Assembly (NCBI RefSeq): GCF_002531575.1
Contig: NZ_NWTI01000003.1
Coordinates: 124,001 to 188,000 of the forward strand
Length of the DNA: 64,000 nucleotides
Origin: Bradyrhizobium sp. Y36
GTDB taxonomy: Bacteria; Pseudomonadota; Alphaproteobacteria; Rhizobiales; Xanthobacteraceae
Direction: 5' to 3'
A program made the translations under genes and the position numbers. Positions 26,360-34,636 of this stretch are shown here, piece after piece. How positions within the stretch are numbered: position 1 is the first letter of the stretch; every line of letters begins with the position of its first letter. Under the pieces are notes generated by a model. The model saw only the letters and a program-made list of their open reading frames with translations, was not told the DNA's origin and did not search any database.

Positions 26360-27605
26360 TCTCGACCTCACCATTGGCCTGCACATGCCAGGTCTGGATG
26401 CCATTGTTGTGATAGATGGAATTGACGCCGCGGATCTTGCGCAGCTCGGCCTTGCTCGGCTGCACGTAGCCGGTCTCGTCCTGCACGCGCGATTGCAGCA
26501 GCAGCGGTTCGCCGTTCCAGTCGAACTCGTAGTAGAAGCGCGTCAGCGCCTTGTCGAGCACGGGCCCGTCGAGCCGCGCCGGCCACCAGTTGCGGCCGCC
26601 GTCGAGCGACACGTCGACGCGCTTGACCTTGCCGTTGCCGCTCCAGGCCAGACCCGAGACGATGGTGAAGCCTTTGCCATGCCTGATCGGCGCCTGCGGG
26701 CTCGGGCTCGTGATTACGGACTTGGCGTCCATCGACCAGGTGAAGCGGCGCGCCTTGCCGTTCGGCATGAGGTCCGTGTACTTCGATGTCTCCTCGCGGG
26801 TGTGCCAGGGCTGGTCGCCGACCTTGATGCGGCGCAGCCACTTGACCCAGAGATTGCCCTGCCAGCCCGGCACCACGAGCCGCATCGGATAGCCCTGCTC
26901 GGGATAGAGCGCCTCGCCGTTCATCTTGTAGGCGATGATGCAGTCGTCGAGCGCCTTCTCGATCGGCAGGCTGCGGTCCATCGCGGCCGCATCGGCGCCC
27001 TCGACCAGCAGCCACTTGCCATTGGTCTTGACGCCGGCTTCTTCCAGCAGCGTGCGTAGCGACACGCCGGTGTACTGCACGCAGTGAATCATGCCGTGGG
27101 TGAACTGGCAGCCATTGAGCTGGGCGCCGCGCCATTCCATGCCCGAATTCGCCGCGCATTCCATGAAGTGGATGCGGTTGACGCGCGGATAACGCTTCAG
27201 CTCCTCCAGCGTGAGAATGAGCGGACGCTCGACCAGGCCATGGATCATCAGGCGATGGTCGGCCGGATCGACCTCGGCGATGCCGCCGTGATGGCGTTCG
27301 AAACAGAGCCCGTTCGGGGTGATGATGCCTTCGAGCTCGTGCAGCGGCGTGAAGCTCACCGAGGATTCGCGCGAGGCGGTCAGCCACTCGACGTCGCGCC
27401 GGACCACGTCCTTCTCGAACTTCGACGGCTTGCCGTAGGGACGCACGGCAACGCCCTCGCCGAGCGACCTGGTCCATTCCGGCACGTTGGGCGGCTGGTT
27501 GGCGGGATTGCCGCCGGCGGCGGCCGGCCTTGCCAGCATCGAGGCCGCCACGCCGGCGCCGGCGGCCAGGAAGCTGCGACGGGATTGGCTGTCTGTCTTC
27601 GACAT
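26343..27605 (-). CDS. soxC: SoxC, molybdenum sulfane dehydrogenase subunit
   Basis: Sulfite oxidase-family protein, 420 residues, exported by Tat (SRRSFLAAGAG). The molybdopterin domain has IHFMECAANSGMEW with the Mo-ligand Cys, then GMIHCVQYTGV and a dimerisation domain ending around YHNNGIQTWHV. Partner of SoxD in the sulfur dehydrogenase complex, which lets the pathway finish without sulfur globules. Confidence 0.95.
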   Translation of the reverse strand: MSKTDSQSRRSFLAAGAGVAASMLARPAAAGGNPANQPPNVPEWTRSLGEGVAVRPYGKPSKFEKDVVRRDVEWLTASRESSVSFTPLHELEGIITPNGLCFERHHGGIAEVDPADHRLMIHGLVERPLILTLEELKRYPRVNRIHFMECAANSGMEWRGAQLNGCQFTHGMIHCVQYTGVSLRTLLEEAGVKTNGKWLLVEGADAAAMDRSLPIEKALDDCIIAYKMNGEALYPEQGYPMRLVVPGWQGNLWVKWLRRIKVGDQPWHTREETSKYTDLMPNGKARRFTWSMDAKSVITSPSPQAPIRHGKGFTIVSGLAWSGNGKVKRVDVSLDGGRNWWPARLDGPVLDKALTRFYYEFDWNGEPLLLQSRVQDETGYVQPSKAELRKIRGVNSIYHNNGIQTWHVQANGEVENVEVA

Positions 27606-27611
27606 CGCTTG

Positions 27612-29303
27612 TTACGCTCCGGTGACTTTGACGGCCCGGTTGGGCTCGAGCCGAACGGTCTTCTGCCGCGCCAGGTAGTTCGCGACGACATCCCAGATCG
27701 GCGGCCCCTCGGTGCCTTCGTTGACGCTGGCCCAGCCCGCGACCTGGTATTCCCTCGCGGGATCGATCGGCGCGCCGGTCTTGACCATCTGCATGTCCGA
27801 GATGCGCTGGCCTTGCGGCTTGGCGACGTCGATCGCGTAGGACAGTCCGCCGATCCGCACCATGTCGCCGCCCTGCTGGTAATAGGGATCGACGTTGAAG
27901 AGATTGTCGGCGACGTCCTCGATGATCTCCTTCAGCCGCGCACCGGTCATACCCATGCGGTAGACCGCGGGATAGGTGATCGCGGTGGCGTTGGTGACGT
28001 CCTCGAAGGTGATATCTTGCCCCGGCAGCACGCTGGTGCCCCAGCGGAAGCCGGGCGACAGCGCGATCTCGGCGTCGCGCTCCTGCAGCAGCGCCTGGCA
28101 GATCAGATCGTCGAACGTGCCGTTGAAATTGCCGCGCCGGTAAAGCAGCGAGTCGGTCTTGCCGAGCACTTTGGCGAGATCGGGCGCGAAGGGCTTGCGG
28201 ACCTCGGCGATCTTGGCGGCCATCTCGGCGTCCGCGCGGATCACGTCGGAGAACAGCGGGATGAGCTTGTACCTGTAGGCCTTGACCTCGCCGTCACGGA
28301 CGTCGAGATCGAGCCGCGAAACGAACTTGCCGGACGAGCCCGATGCGATCAGCAGGGTCTTGCCGACTTTCACCGCCTCCGGCAGCGCGTCATGGGTATG
28401 CCCGGTCAGGATGACGTCGAGGCCCTTGACGCGGCTCGCGAGCTTGCGGTCGACGTCGAAGCCGTTGTGCGAGAGCAGCACAACGAGCTGCGCGCCGCCC
28501 TTGCGGGCCTTGTCGACCTGGGCCTGGACGTCCTCCTCGCGCACGCCGAACGACCAGTTCGGAATCATCCAGCGCGGATTGGCGACCGGCGTATAGGGGA
28601 AGGCCTGGCCGAGCACCGCGATCTTGACGCCGCCGCGCTCGATCAGGGTCGAGGCCTCGAACGCCGCCTCGTTCCATTCGGTGTCGCGGATGTTGAGGCC
28701 GAGGAACGGGAAGCCGAGGCCGTCGATGGCCTGCTTCACCCGCTCGGAGCCGTAAGTGAACTCCCAATGTCCGGTCATGGCGTCGGGCTTGAGCAGCGCC
28801 ATGCAGTCGATCATGTCCTGGCCGCGCGTCTTCAGCGACGACCACGAGCCCTGCCAGGTGTCGCCGCCGTCGAGCAGCGCGACCTTGTCGCCGCGCTCGG
28901 CGCGGATCGCCTTGATCACGGTCGCGGCGCGATCGAGGCCGCCGATCCGGCCGTAGCTCTTGGCGAGCGCCTCGAAATCCTCCGAGGTCAGCGCATAGGC
29001 CGCCGACGAGCCCGGCGCGATGCCGAAGCGGGCGAGAAATTCCTGGCCAGTGACGTGCGGAGGCTGGCCCTTGGCCTCGCCCACCCCCAGATTGGTCGAG
29101 GGCTCGCGGAAATAGAGCGGCATCAGCTGGCCGTGGATGTCGGTCACGTGCACCAGCGTGACGTTGCCGAGCGGCTCGAAGGCCAGCAGCTCCTTTTCGG
29201 TCAGGCGCTGCTGCGCGACCGCCTGGGTCAGGCCCGTGCCGACACCGGTCGAGAGCGCCGCCGTGGCCGCGGCAACCTGAATGAACTCGCGGCGAGAGAT
29301 CAT
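27612..29303 (-). CDS. soxB: SoxB, thiosulfohydrolase
   Basis: Manganese-dependent hydrolase of 563 residues that releases sulfate from SoxY-bound thiosulfonate. Tat signal ISRREFIQVAAA; metal-binding motifs VTDIHGQL, DGGDTWQGS, TGHWEFTYG, LLSHNGFD and LTGHTHDALPE; C-terminal 5'-nucleotidase domain with SPGFRWGTS. ATG 29303 is preferred over a TTG two codons earlier. It lies between soxA and soxC. Confidence 0.96.
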   Translation of the reverse strand: MISRREFIQVAAATAALSTGVGTGLTQAVAQQRLTEKELLAFEPLGNVTLVHVTDIHGQLMPLYFREPSTNLGVGEAKGQPPHVTGQEFLARFGIAPGSSAAYALTSEDFEALAKSYGRIGGLDRAATVIKAIRAERGDKVALLDGGDTWQGSWSSLKTRGQDMIDCMALLKPDAMTGHWEFTYGSERVKQAIDGLGFPFLGLNIRDTEWNEAAFEASTLIERGGVKIAVLGQAFPYTPVANPRWMIPNWSFGVREEDVQAQVDKARKGGAQLVVLLSHNGFDVDRKLASRVKGLDVILTGHTHDALPEAVKVGKTLLIASGSSGKFVSRLDLDVRDGEVKAYRYKLIPLFSDVIRADAEMAAKIAEVRKPFAPDLAKVLGKTDSLLYRRGNFNGTFDDLICQALLQERDAEIALSPGFRWGTSVLPGQDITFEDVTNATAITYPAVYRMGMTGARLKEIIEDVADNLFNVDPYYQQGGDMVRIGGLSYAIDVAKPQGQRISDMQMVKTGAPIDPAREYQVAGWASVNEGTEGPPIWDVVANYLARQKTVRLEPNRAVKVTGA

Positions 29304-29330
29304 GCGCAATGCTCCTGCAAGCTCATCGTT

Positions 29331-30152
29331 TCAGTTACGCACCGACGGCGTCTCGACCGGCAGGCCGATGCCGCGCCAGGCGACATAGAGCTCGAGCGCG
29401 AGGAATTCGTCCGAGAGCGGCTTGAACGGCTCGGCGCGCACGTCGAACATGCAGCCTTCGAAGCGCTCATGCAGCGGCACCAGGCGCTGGTCGCGCAGCC
29501 GGTAGGTCGGAAAGCCGTTGGTCTGGCCCTGGCTGAGGAAATCGGCGCGCATGAACTTGCCGTTGTTGCGCTCGTGGCAGGATTCGCAGGCGAGATCGAG
29601 CTGGCCGTAGCGGGTGTAGTAGATCTGCTTGCCGCGCTCGAACCAGGGCGACATCGGCCCGTCGGTCTTCACCGAAACCTTCATGCCGTGCGACTGGTAG
29701 CGCACGAAGGTGGTCATGTCGGTGAGCTCGCTCGACTTGAACTTCCAGGGCTCGGCCTTCATGTGCTCTTTGCGGCAGATGTTGATGCGCTGCTCGAGAT
29801 TGACCGGCTTCTTCAGCTTGTCGTCCCATTTCGGCATGGCGGCGCCGACGCCCTTCATGCTGGTCTCGGCTTCGCCGTGGCAGCTCATGCAGGACTTGCC
29901 CTCGCTGCCCTCGGCTTTCTTCCAGACGTCCGCGGCGCGCTCCACCGCGAGGAAACCCGGGTTTTCGAGATCGTCGTCCTGCAACGCGCGGGTCTCCTTG
30001 CTGCGAAATTCGTAGCCGGAGATGATGGTCTTGAAGACGTGGCCGGGCGGCGCCGCGATGCCCTTGCGCTCGGCGTCGTCTGCGACCGCGAGGGTCGCAA
30101 CCGACGCGGCAGCCACGACCAGAGCCGCCAACCCAGGATATCGTCGCGCCAT
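29331..30152 (-). CDS. soxA: SoxA, dihaem cytochrome c
   Basis: 273 residues from ATG 30152, with a Sec signal ending near VADDAERKG. Two haem motifs are seen, CMSCH and CESCH, and a Cys in FEGCMFDVRAEPF matches the Cys ligand of the active haem. With SoxX it joins thiosulfate oxidatively to the SoxY Cys. A longer frame to 30197 would overlap soxZ and lacks a signal. Confidence 0.95.
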   Translation of the reverse strand: MARRYPGLAALVVAAASVATLAVADDAERKGIAAPPGHVFKTIISGYEFRSKETRALQDDDLENPGFLAVERAADVWKKAEGSEGKSCMSCHGEAETSMKGVGAAMPKWDDKLKKPVNLEQRINICRKEHMKAEPWKFKSSELTDMTTFVRYQSHGMKVSVKTDGPMSPWFERGKQIYYTRYGQLDLACESCHERNNGKFMRADFLSQGQTNGFPTYRLRDQRLVPLHERFEGCMFDVRAEPFKPLSDEFLALELYVAWRGIGLPVETPSVRN

Positions 30153-30180
30153 CCGTGCCTCCTTCAATGCGCGGTGCGCA

Positions 30181-30507
30181 TCATGCCTTGAGCGCAATCT
30201 TCTCTTCGGCCGTGATCACCGAGCCGTCATCGTCGGTCCAGGCGAACTTGAAGGTTCCGGCCTCGTCGATCCGGGCGTCGAACTGGATGTAGGGATTGGC
30301 GGAGATCGCCGGCTCCAGCGCGCAGGAGAACACCGGCTTGCCGTTGAACTCGCAGGCGAACTTGTTGATGATCTTGCGCGGAATGGTCTTGCCCTGCGCG
30401 TCCTTGCGCTGGCCGGATTCCATGACATGCGAGACCAGGGTCTTGATCTGGATCACCTCGCCCTTGGCCGCTTCCTTGGGGAGCTTGATGCGCGGTTTGT
30501 CTGCCAT
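30181..30507 (-). CDS. soxZ: SoxZ, sulfur carrier partner
   Basis: 108 residues, no signal peptide; it is exported bound to Tat-targeted SoxY. Typical features: PRIKLPKEAAKGEVIQIKTL at the start, SHVMESGQRKD, KFACEFNGKPVF and FAWTDDDGS near the end. Placed 19 bases after soxY. Confidence 0.96.
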   Translation of the reverse strand: MADKPRIKLPKEAAKGEVIQIKTLVSHVMESGQRKDAQGKTIPRKIINKFACEFNGKPVFSCALEPAISANPYIQFDARIDEAGTFKFAWTDDDGSVITAEEKIALKA

Positions 30508-30526
30508 TGCTGTTCTCCTGACGCCC

Positions 30527-30979
30527 TTAGCCGCCGCAGCCGCCGATGGTGACCTTGACGGTCTTCTGCTCCGTGAACAGCGACCCGTCGCTCATCTTCG
30601 CGACCGCAATCACGTTCTGCGTGGTCGCGAGCCGGATCCGGATCGCAGCTTCCGCCTTGCCCGACAGCGGCGTGAACGACAGCGTCGCCACACCCGCGTT
30701 CGGGTTGCCGTCGGCGATGATCATGACGTCCTTGACGTAGGAGTCCGCGGTCATCGGGCTCTCGACGTTGATCGACAGCGGAACGGTGTTGCCGTTCTCC
30801 GCGATCTCCGGCAGGTCGAGCGAAATCTTGCCCTTGACCGGCTGCTTGCCGCCGGTGAACTTCTCGATCCACTTCGCCGCGTCGCCCGTCACTTCGGCAT
30901 CCGCCGCCATGGGCATCAGCGTCAGCATGACGAAGCCGCCTCCGAGCGCAAATGCCTGCCGTCGATTGATGGCTTTCAT
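30527..30979 (-). CDS. soxY: SoxY, sulfur carrier protein
   Basis: 150 residues. A Tat-type signal (NRRQAFALGGG) and the hallmark C-terminal GGCGG swinging arm, whose Cys carries the pathway intermediates. Body motifs: VPLSINVESPMT and YVKDVMIIADGNPNAGV. Between soxX and soxZ. Confidence 0.97.
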   Translation of the reverse strand: MKAINRRQAFALGGGFVMLTLMPMAADAEVTGDAAKWIEKFTGGKQPVKGKISLDLPEIAENGNTVPLSINVESPMTADSYVKDVMIIADGNPNAGVATLSFTPLSGKAEAAIRIRLATTQNVIAVAKMSDGSLFTEQKTVKVTIGGCGG

Positions 30980-30997
30980 TCCTGATCCTCCTCGCCG

Positions 30998-31453
30998 TCA
31001 GTTCAGCGTCTTGAGAAAAGCGATGACGTCCTCGACCTGCGCGGCCGTCAGAATGGACTTGCCGACGAACTCCGGCCGCACCCGGCTGAGGCCGTCGTTC
31101 CTGAAGAACGCCGGCATGACCGTGTTGGTGAAGATGCGCTTGGGATCGGCGACGATGAGGCGCAATTGCGCCTCGCTGTAGCGGCCGGCGACGCCGTCGA
31201 GCGACGGACCGAACTCGCCGTGGAATTCCTCGGACTTCAGGCTGGTGACCTGGTGGCAGGCCAGGCAGTTGCCGAGCGTGCGCGTCAGGAACACCTTCTT
31301 GCCGGCGGCGGCATCGCCGGGCGCGCCGGTCAGGGATTTCGGCAGGGAGTCGTCGACGATGTCGAGCTTGATCGGCTCCTTGACGGCCTCTTGCGCGAGG
31401 CCGGCACTGGCCGACAGACAAAGTGCAACCGCAGCCGCAAGCGAGCGCCGCAT
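30998..31453 (-). CDS. soxX: SoxX, monohaem cytochrome c
   Basis: 151 residues from ATG 31453, signal ending SAGLAQ. One haem motif CLACH and a C-terminal Met ligand region (TNTVMPAFF), plus EFVGKSILTAAQVEDVIAFL. Partner of SoxA. First gene of the operon soxX-Y-Z-A-B-C-D and the downstream accessory genes. Its promoter carries the shared AT-rich motif. Confidence 0.94.
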   Translation of the reverse strand: MRRSLAAAVALCLSASAGLAQEAVKEPIKLDIVDDSLPKSLTGAPGDAAAGKKVFLTRTLGNCLACHQVTSLKSEEFHGEFGPSLDGVAGRYSEAQLRLIVADPKRIFTNTVMPAFFRNDGLSRVRPEFVGKSILTAAQVEDVIAFLKTLN

Positions 31454-31524
31454 GTTTCCTACCCTTATCGCGGGGTGACGCCCGCTTTCGACAGCGACGG
31501 ACTCACGGTCCATCAAATTCAGTT

Positions 31525-31542
31525 ATTATGATATGTTCATAT
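31525..31542. promoter_or_regulatory. AT-rich motif at the soxX promoter
   Basis: ATTATGATAT (31525-31534) running into the palindrome ATATGTTCATAT (31531-31542), about 70-90 bases before the soxX ATG. The same ATTATGATAT occurs before soxW (32204) and a close form, TTAATGATAT, before soxV (33728). It is a candidate SoxR operator. Confidence 0.5.
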
Positions 31543-31581
31543 GTTTGGCGCCGTCAAGCGGAATTCGCTGAATGCGTTCCG

Positions 31582-32160
31582 TCAGCCGTTCGCGGCCAGG
31601 AAATCCCGGAACGAGCCGCGCTCATAGGCGCGCTCCCGCACGAAGCGGAACATCGCCAGGAAGTGCGGCGGCTTGAGATAACCGGGGGCCCGCGCCACCT
31701 CGCGCGCCATCGCCTCCTTCGCGTCGAGGCCGTCGGCGGATGGCGGAAAGAACTGAAAGGTCGGGGTGAAGCGGATGCCGTATTTCCGGGCGAGGTCCTT
31801 CTCGCTCAATTCCTCGCGGTCGAAGTCGGTCACCTTGCGCGAGCCGACGAGGTTGAGCTGCAGCACCTCGAAATTGTCGCGGATATAGCTGGCAATACCG
31901 GCATCGGCGAAATTCACCAGATGCGTCTCGCGGCAATAGGGACAGCCGCGCAGCTCCCACATGATGGCGAGGCGCTTGCCGCCGGCCGCAGCGCTCTCCA
32001 GGTCCTCGCGCAGATCGAGGAAGCTCTGCAGGAACCAGGGCTCGTGATAGAGCCCGTCTTCGCTCACCGCGGGCTCGGCCGCCGCCGCGCCGCGGCCGGC
32101 CAAGGCCGCGGCCGCAGCGGATAGCAGCAGTTTGCGTCGCGTCGGCGTGCGCAGCGACAT
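31582..32160 (-). CDS. soxW: SoxW-like periplasmic thioredoxin
   Basis: 192 residues if started at ATG 32160, with a Tat-like signal (PTRRKLLLSAAAA, ending GAAAAEP). The thioredoxin-type active site is CPYC at about 73-76, followed by YIRDNFEVLQLNLVG and FTPTFQFF with the cis-proline. Expected to keep Sox cysteines reduced, powered by SoxV. The start is uncertain: ATGs at 32199 and 32205 are in frame, but they abut or lie inside the shared promoter motif. Confidence 0.82.
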   Translation of the reverse strand: MSLRTPTRRKLLLSAAAAALAGRGAAAAEPAVSEDGLYHEPWFLQSFLDLREDLESAAAGGKRLAIMWELRGCPYCRETHLVNFADAGIASYIRDNFEVLQLNLVGSRKVTDFDREELSEKDLARKYGIRFTPTFQFFPPSADGLDAKEAMAREVARAPGYLKPPHFLAMFRFVRERAYERGSFRDFLAANG

Positions 32161-32203
32161 CGGGAAATCGTACGTCGGAAGATCTTGCGCGTTGCTCATT
32201 TTC

Positions 32204-32220
32204 ATTATGATATTCGAATA
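32204..32220. promoter_or_regulatory. AT-rich motif in the soxW / ORF 32247 divergent promoter
   Basis: ATTATGATAT (32204-32213) leads into the perfect palindrome TATTCGAATA (32211-32220). It sits between the divergent soxW gene and the plus-strand gene at 32247. Candidate SoxR operator shared with the soxX and soxV promoters. Confidence 0.5.
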
Positions 32221-32246
32221 CACGAATGTGACAAGGAGTTCCGATC

Positions 32247-32963
32247 TTGCGCTGCACCATCGTGCTGCTGGCATGGCTCGCCTCGAACGCACTCGCGTTC
32301 GGCGCGGACGCCGACAAACCGGCGGATTTCATGACGGCGATGCCGCCGATCATGGCCAATCTGCGCACGGCCGCGAGCTATGCGCGCACCGGAAACGTCG
32401 CATTGGCGCAGATCGAGACCGACGAGGCCGTCGCCCGGTGGAAGCAGCTCGCCTCAAGCACGAATCCCCTGCCCGCTCTCGCGCCGGCAGATCTGTCGGG
32501 ATTTCTCGACCGGGGGCGCGACCGACTCACGGCGATCACGGGCGCGCTGGACCGCGGCGACAATGCCGCCGCCGGCCGCGAGCTGCTTGCGATCCGGCAG
32601 GCGTTTCACGCGCTCAGGCGTCAGGCGGGCCTCTACGATCTCGGCGATTGCATCTTCGAGATCGCGCCCGCGATGGAAACCTTGCGACTTGCCGCGATCC
32701 GATACGGCGACCGGCCGGCATCGGCGAATGCCGAAGAGACCATCGCCGCCGCAAGCGCATTCCGCGATCGGCTGCAACGCTGTAACGAATGGGCCAATGG
32801 CGAGATCGCCGCTCAAGGCGAGTTCCGCCGCCTGATCGATGGCGCCATCGCCAGCAGCGGCGAGATCGCGCATGCCGCGATGGCGGGCGACGGCCCCCTC
32901 GTGCATCGCTACCTCATCGAGCTGCAGTCGTTCGCCCAGTTGCTCGACTTCCGCTACGGCTAG
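32247..32963 (+). CDS. Exported helical protein of unknown function, sox-linked
   Basis: 238 residues. A TTG start at 32247 is supported by AAGGAG 8 bases upstream, and a signal peptide ends around ALAFGADA. The mature part is almost all helix, rich in Ala, Arg and Glu, with two lone Cys (GDCIFEI and LQRCNEW). No haem motif, so it is not a cytochrome c prime despite the helical-bundle look. It is divergent from soxW and faces soxV, so a periplasmic sulfur role is inferred. I do not recognise the family. Confidence 0.65.
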   Translation: MRCTIVLLAWLASNALAFGADADKPADFMTAMPPIMANLRTAASYARTGNVALAQIETDEAVARWKQLASSTNPLPALAPADLSGFLDRGRDRLTAITGALDRGDNAAAGRELLAIRQAFHALRRQAGLYDLGDCIFEIAPAMETLRLAAIRYGDRPASANAEETIAAASAFRDRLQRCNEWANGEIAAQGEFRRLIDGAIASSGEIAHAAMAGDGPLVHRYLIELQSFAQLLDFRYG

Positions 32964-32965
32964 CC

Positions 32966-33697
32966 TCAGCCGATGCTGGTCAGCGCAGGAAAATACTCGA
33001 GCAGCCATTCCGAGACCGCGGGCATCAATCCGGTCAGGAACATGAGGCCCGTTGCGACCAGGAAGACGCCCATCGCCTTCTCGATCAGGCCGAGATGCCG
33101 GCGCAGGCGGCCAAGCGCGGCGATGAAGCGGCCGGTGAAGGCCGCCGCGATCAGGAAGGGAATGCCGGTCCCGACCGAATAGGCGAGCAGCAGCAGCGCC
33201 CCTCGCCCGGTGGTGTCCTCCGAGCCGGCCATCAGCAGCACGGCGGCGAGGATCGGGCCCGCGCAGGGCGTCCAGCCGAACGCAAAGGCGAGGCCCATGA
33301 CGAAGGCCCCCGCCATGCCGGCCGGGCGGTTGTCGAGCTGCACGGTCGCACTGCGATAGAGCAGCGGGATCCTGAGCAGCCCCAGGAAATGCAGGCCCAT
33401 GACGATGATCAGCCCGCCCGCGACGATGCCGAGCGTCGACAGATGCGCAGAGACGAAGCGTCCCGCGATCGAGGCGGTCGAGCCGAGCGCGATGAAGACC
33501 AGCGAAAAGCCCGCCACGAAGGAGAGCGCCGAGAGCAGGACTCGCGGCCGCAAATCCGGCCTGTCGCCCGACAGATCCGTGACCGAAACGCCGGCCATGT
33601 AGCACAGGAAAGGCGGGACCAATGGCAGGATGCAGGGCGACAGAAACGACAACAGGCCTGCGACAAAGGCCGCGCCCAGCGTGACGTCCAAGGTCAT
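32966..33697 (-). CDS. soxV: SoxV, CcdA-type thiol-disulfide transporter
   Basis: Six-segment membrane protein, 243 residues, that carries electrons from cytoplasmic thioredoxin to periplasmic SoxW. CcdA signature FLSPCILPLVPPFLCYMAG at residues 17-35 and the second redox Cys in FGWTPCAGPIL. Converges on ORF 32247 and is divergent from soxS. Confidence 0.92.
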   Translation of the reverse strand: MTLDVTLGAAFVAGLLSFLSPCILPLVPPFLCYMAGVSVTDLSGDRPDLRPRVLLSALSFVAGFSLVFIALGSTASIAGRFVSAHLSTLGIVAGGLIIVMGLHFLGLLRIPLLYRSATVQLDNRPAGMAGAFVMGLAFAFGWTPCAGPILAAVLLMAGSEDTTGRGALLLLAYSVGTGIPFLIAAAFTGRFIAALGRLRRHLGLIEKAMGVFLVATGLMFLTGLMPAVSEWLLEYFPALTSIG

Positions 33698-33717
33698 TTC
33701 CGCCCCATCCCTAGCAC

Positions 33718-33737
33718 ATATACGAATTTAATGATAT
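33718..33737. promoter_or_regulatory. AT-rich motif in the soxV/soxS divergent promoter
   Basis: ATATACGAATTTAATGATAT holds TTAATGATAT (33728-33737), which differs at one base from the ATTATGATAT-type core found at 31525 and 32204. It lies 20-40 bases before soxV and 65-85 before soxS. Candidate SoxR site. Confidence 0.45.
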
Positions 33738-33802
33738 AAAGCGCCGAGAACGTCTGGAAAGCAAGTCCGCCAGGCAAGTCCGAAAAGGCCCGGTCACGCA
33801 GC

Positions 33803-34174
33803 ATGAACAGAATCGTCGGTTTGCTTGCCCTCGCCGTCGGGCTCGCGCTGCCCGCGACCGTATCGCGCGCCGCCGAGCTCGTCATGTTCGAGCGGCCCGG
33901 CTGCGCCTGGTGCGCGCGCTTCAACGCCGAGATCGCGCCGATCTACGGCAGGACCGAGGAGAGCCGGACCGCGCCGCTGCGCCGGGTCGACCTGAACGGA
34001 CCCCTGCCCGCCGATCTCGCCGGAATAGACCCGGGTCCCTTCACGCCGACCTTCGTCGTGCTACAACAGGGCCGTGAGATCGGGCGCATTCGCGGCTATC
34101 CGGGGGATGCCTTCTTCTTCGGCCTCTTGGACCGAATCCTGTCAAAGGCGGGATCGGAACCCGAGAAGTCGTGA
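33803..34174 (+). CDS. soxS: SoxS-like periplasmic thioredoxin
   Basis: 123 residues with a signal (LLALAVGLALPATVSRAA), active site CAWC at 34-37 and a cis-proline region FTPTFVV. SoxS proteins reactivate SoxYZ by reducing mixed disulfides on the carrier Cys. First gene of the plus-strand soxS-soxR-soxT group. Confidence 0.85.
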   Translation: MNRIVGLLALAVGLALPATVSRAAELVMFERPGCAWCARFNAEIAPIYGRTEESRTAPLRRVDLNGPLPADLAGIDPGPFTPTFVVLQQGREIGRIRGYPGDAFFFGLLDRILSKAGSEPEKS

Positions 34175-34210
34175 CCGTTGTTGCCGATGTGCTGAGAGGA
34201 ACTTGACGCG

Positions 34211-34561
34211 ATGCCGTTGCCGAAGCTGAAGGAGATCGAAGGCTCCGCCGAACTCGAGCAGATGATCGAGAAGGCGCGCGAGGCCAGCGACATGCTCAAG
34301 GCGCTGTCCCACGAGTCCCGATTGCTGCTGCTCTGCATCCTCGCCGAGGGCGAAAAGTCCGTGACCGAGCTCGAGCAGTTCCTGGGCGAGCGGCAATCGA
34401 CCGTCTCGCAGCAGCTGGCGCGGCTGAGGCTCGACCGGCTGGTGACGACCCGCCGCGACGGCAAGACGATCTACTACAGTCTCGCGAGCGAAGACGTCCG
34501 CAAGATTCTCACCGCCGTTTACGACGTGTTCTGCGAGCCGGTGCGCCGGCGCCGGCGGTAG
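34211..34561 (+). CDS. soxR: ArsR-family sulfur-responsive repressor SoxR
   Basis: 116 residues, winged helix (KSVTELEQFLGERQSTVSQQ then LARLRLDRL). Only two Cys, Cys42 and Cys108, matching the pair that forms a polysulfide bridge in SqrR/BigR-type sensors (Cys41/Cys107 in SqrR). It should release sox promoters when sulfane sulfur accumulates. The AT-rich motifs at 31525, 32204 and 33728 are candidate targets. Confidence 0.9.
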   Translation: MPLPKLKEIEGSAELEQMIEKAREASDMLKALSHESRLLLLCILAEGEKSVTELEQFLGERQSTVSQQLARLRLDRLVTTRRDGKTIYYSLASEDVRKILTAVYDVFCEPVRRRRR

Positions 34562-34636
34562 TTGCTTGCGCGCTGGCTTTTCGCGCGCCACCGGCGCAGA
34601 CTACCCGCGGGCTAACCAAGAAAAGAAGCGGGAGGA

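Noticed and set aside
27084..30191. 1035-codon plus-strand open frame
   Set aside because: Antisense to soxC, soxB and soxA, all of which are strongly supported.
32247..32963. Cytochrome c prime or haem protein in the sox cluster
   Set aside because: The helical-bundle look is suggestive, but there is no CxxCH motif.
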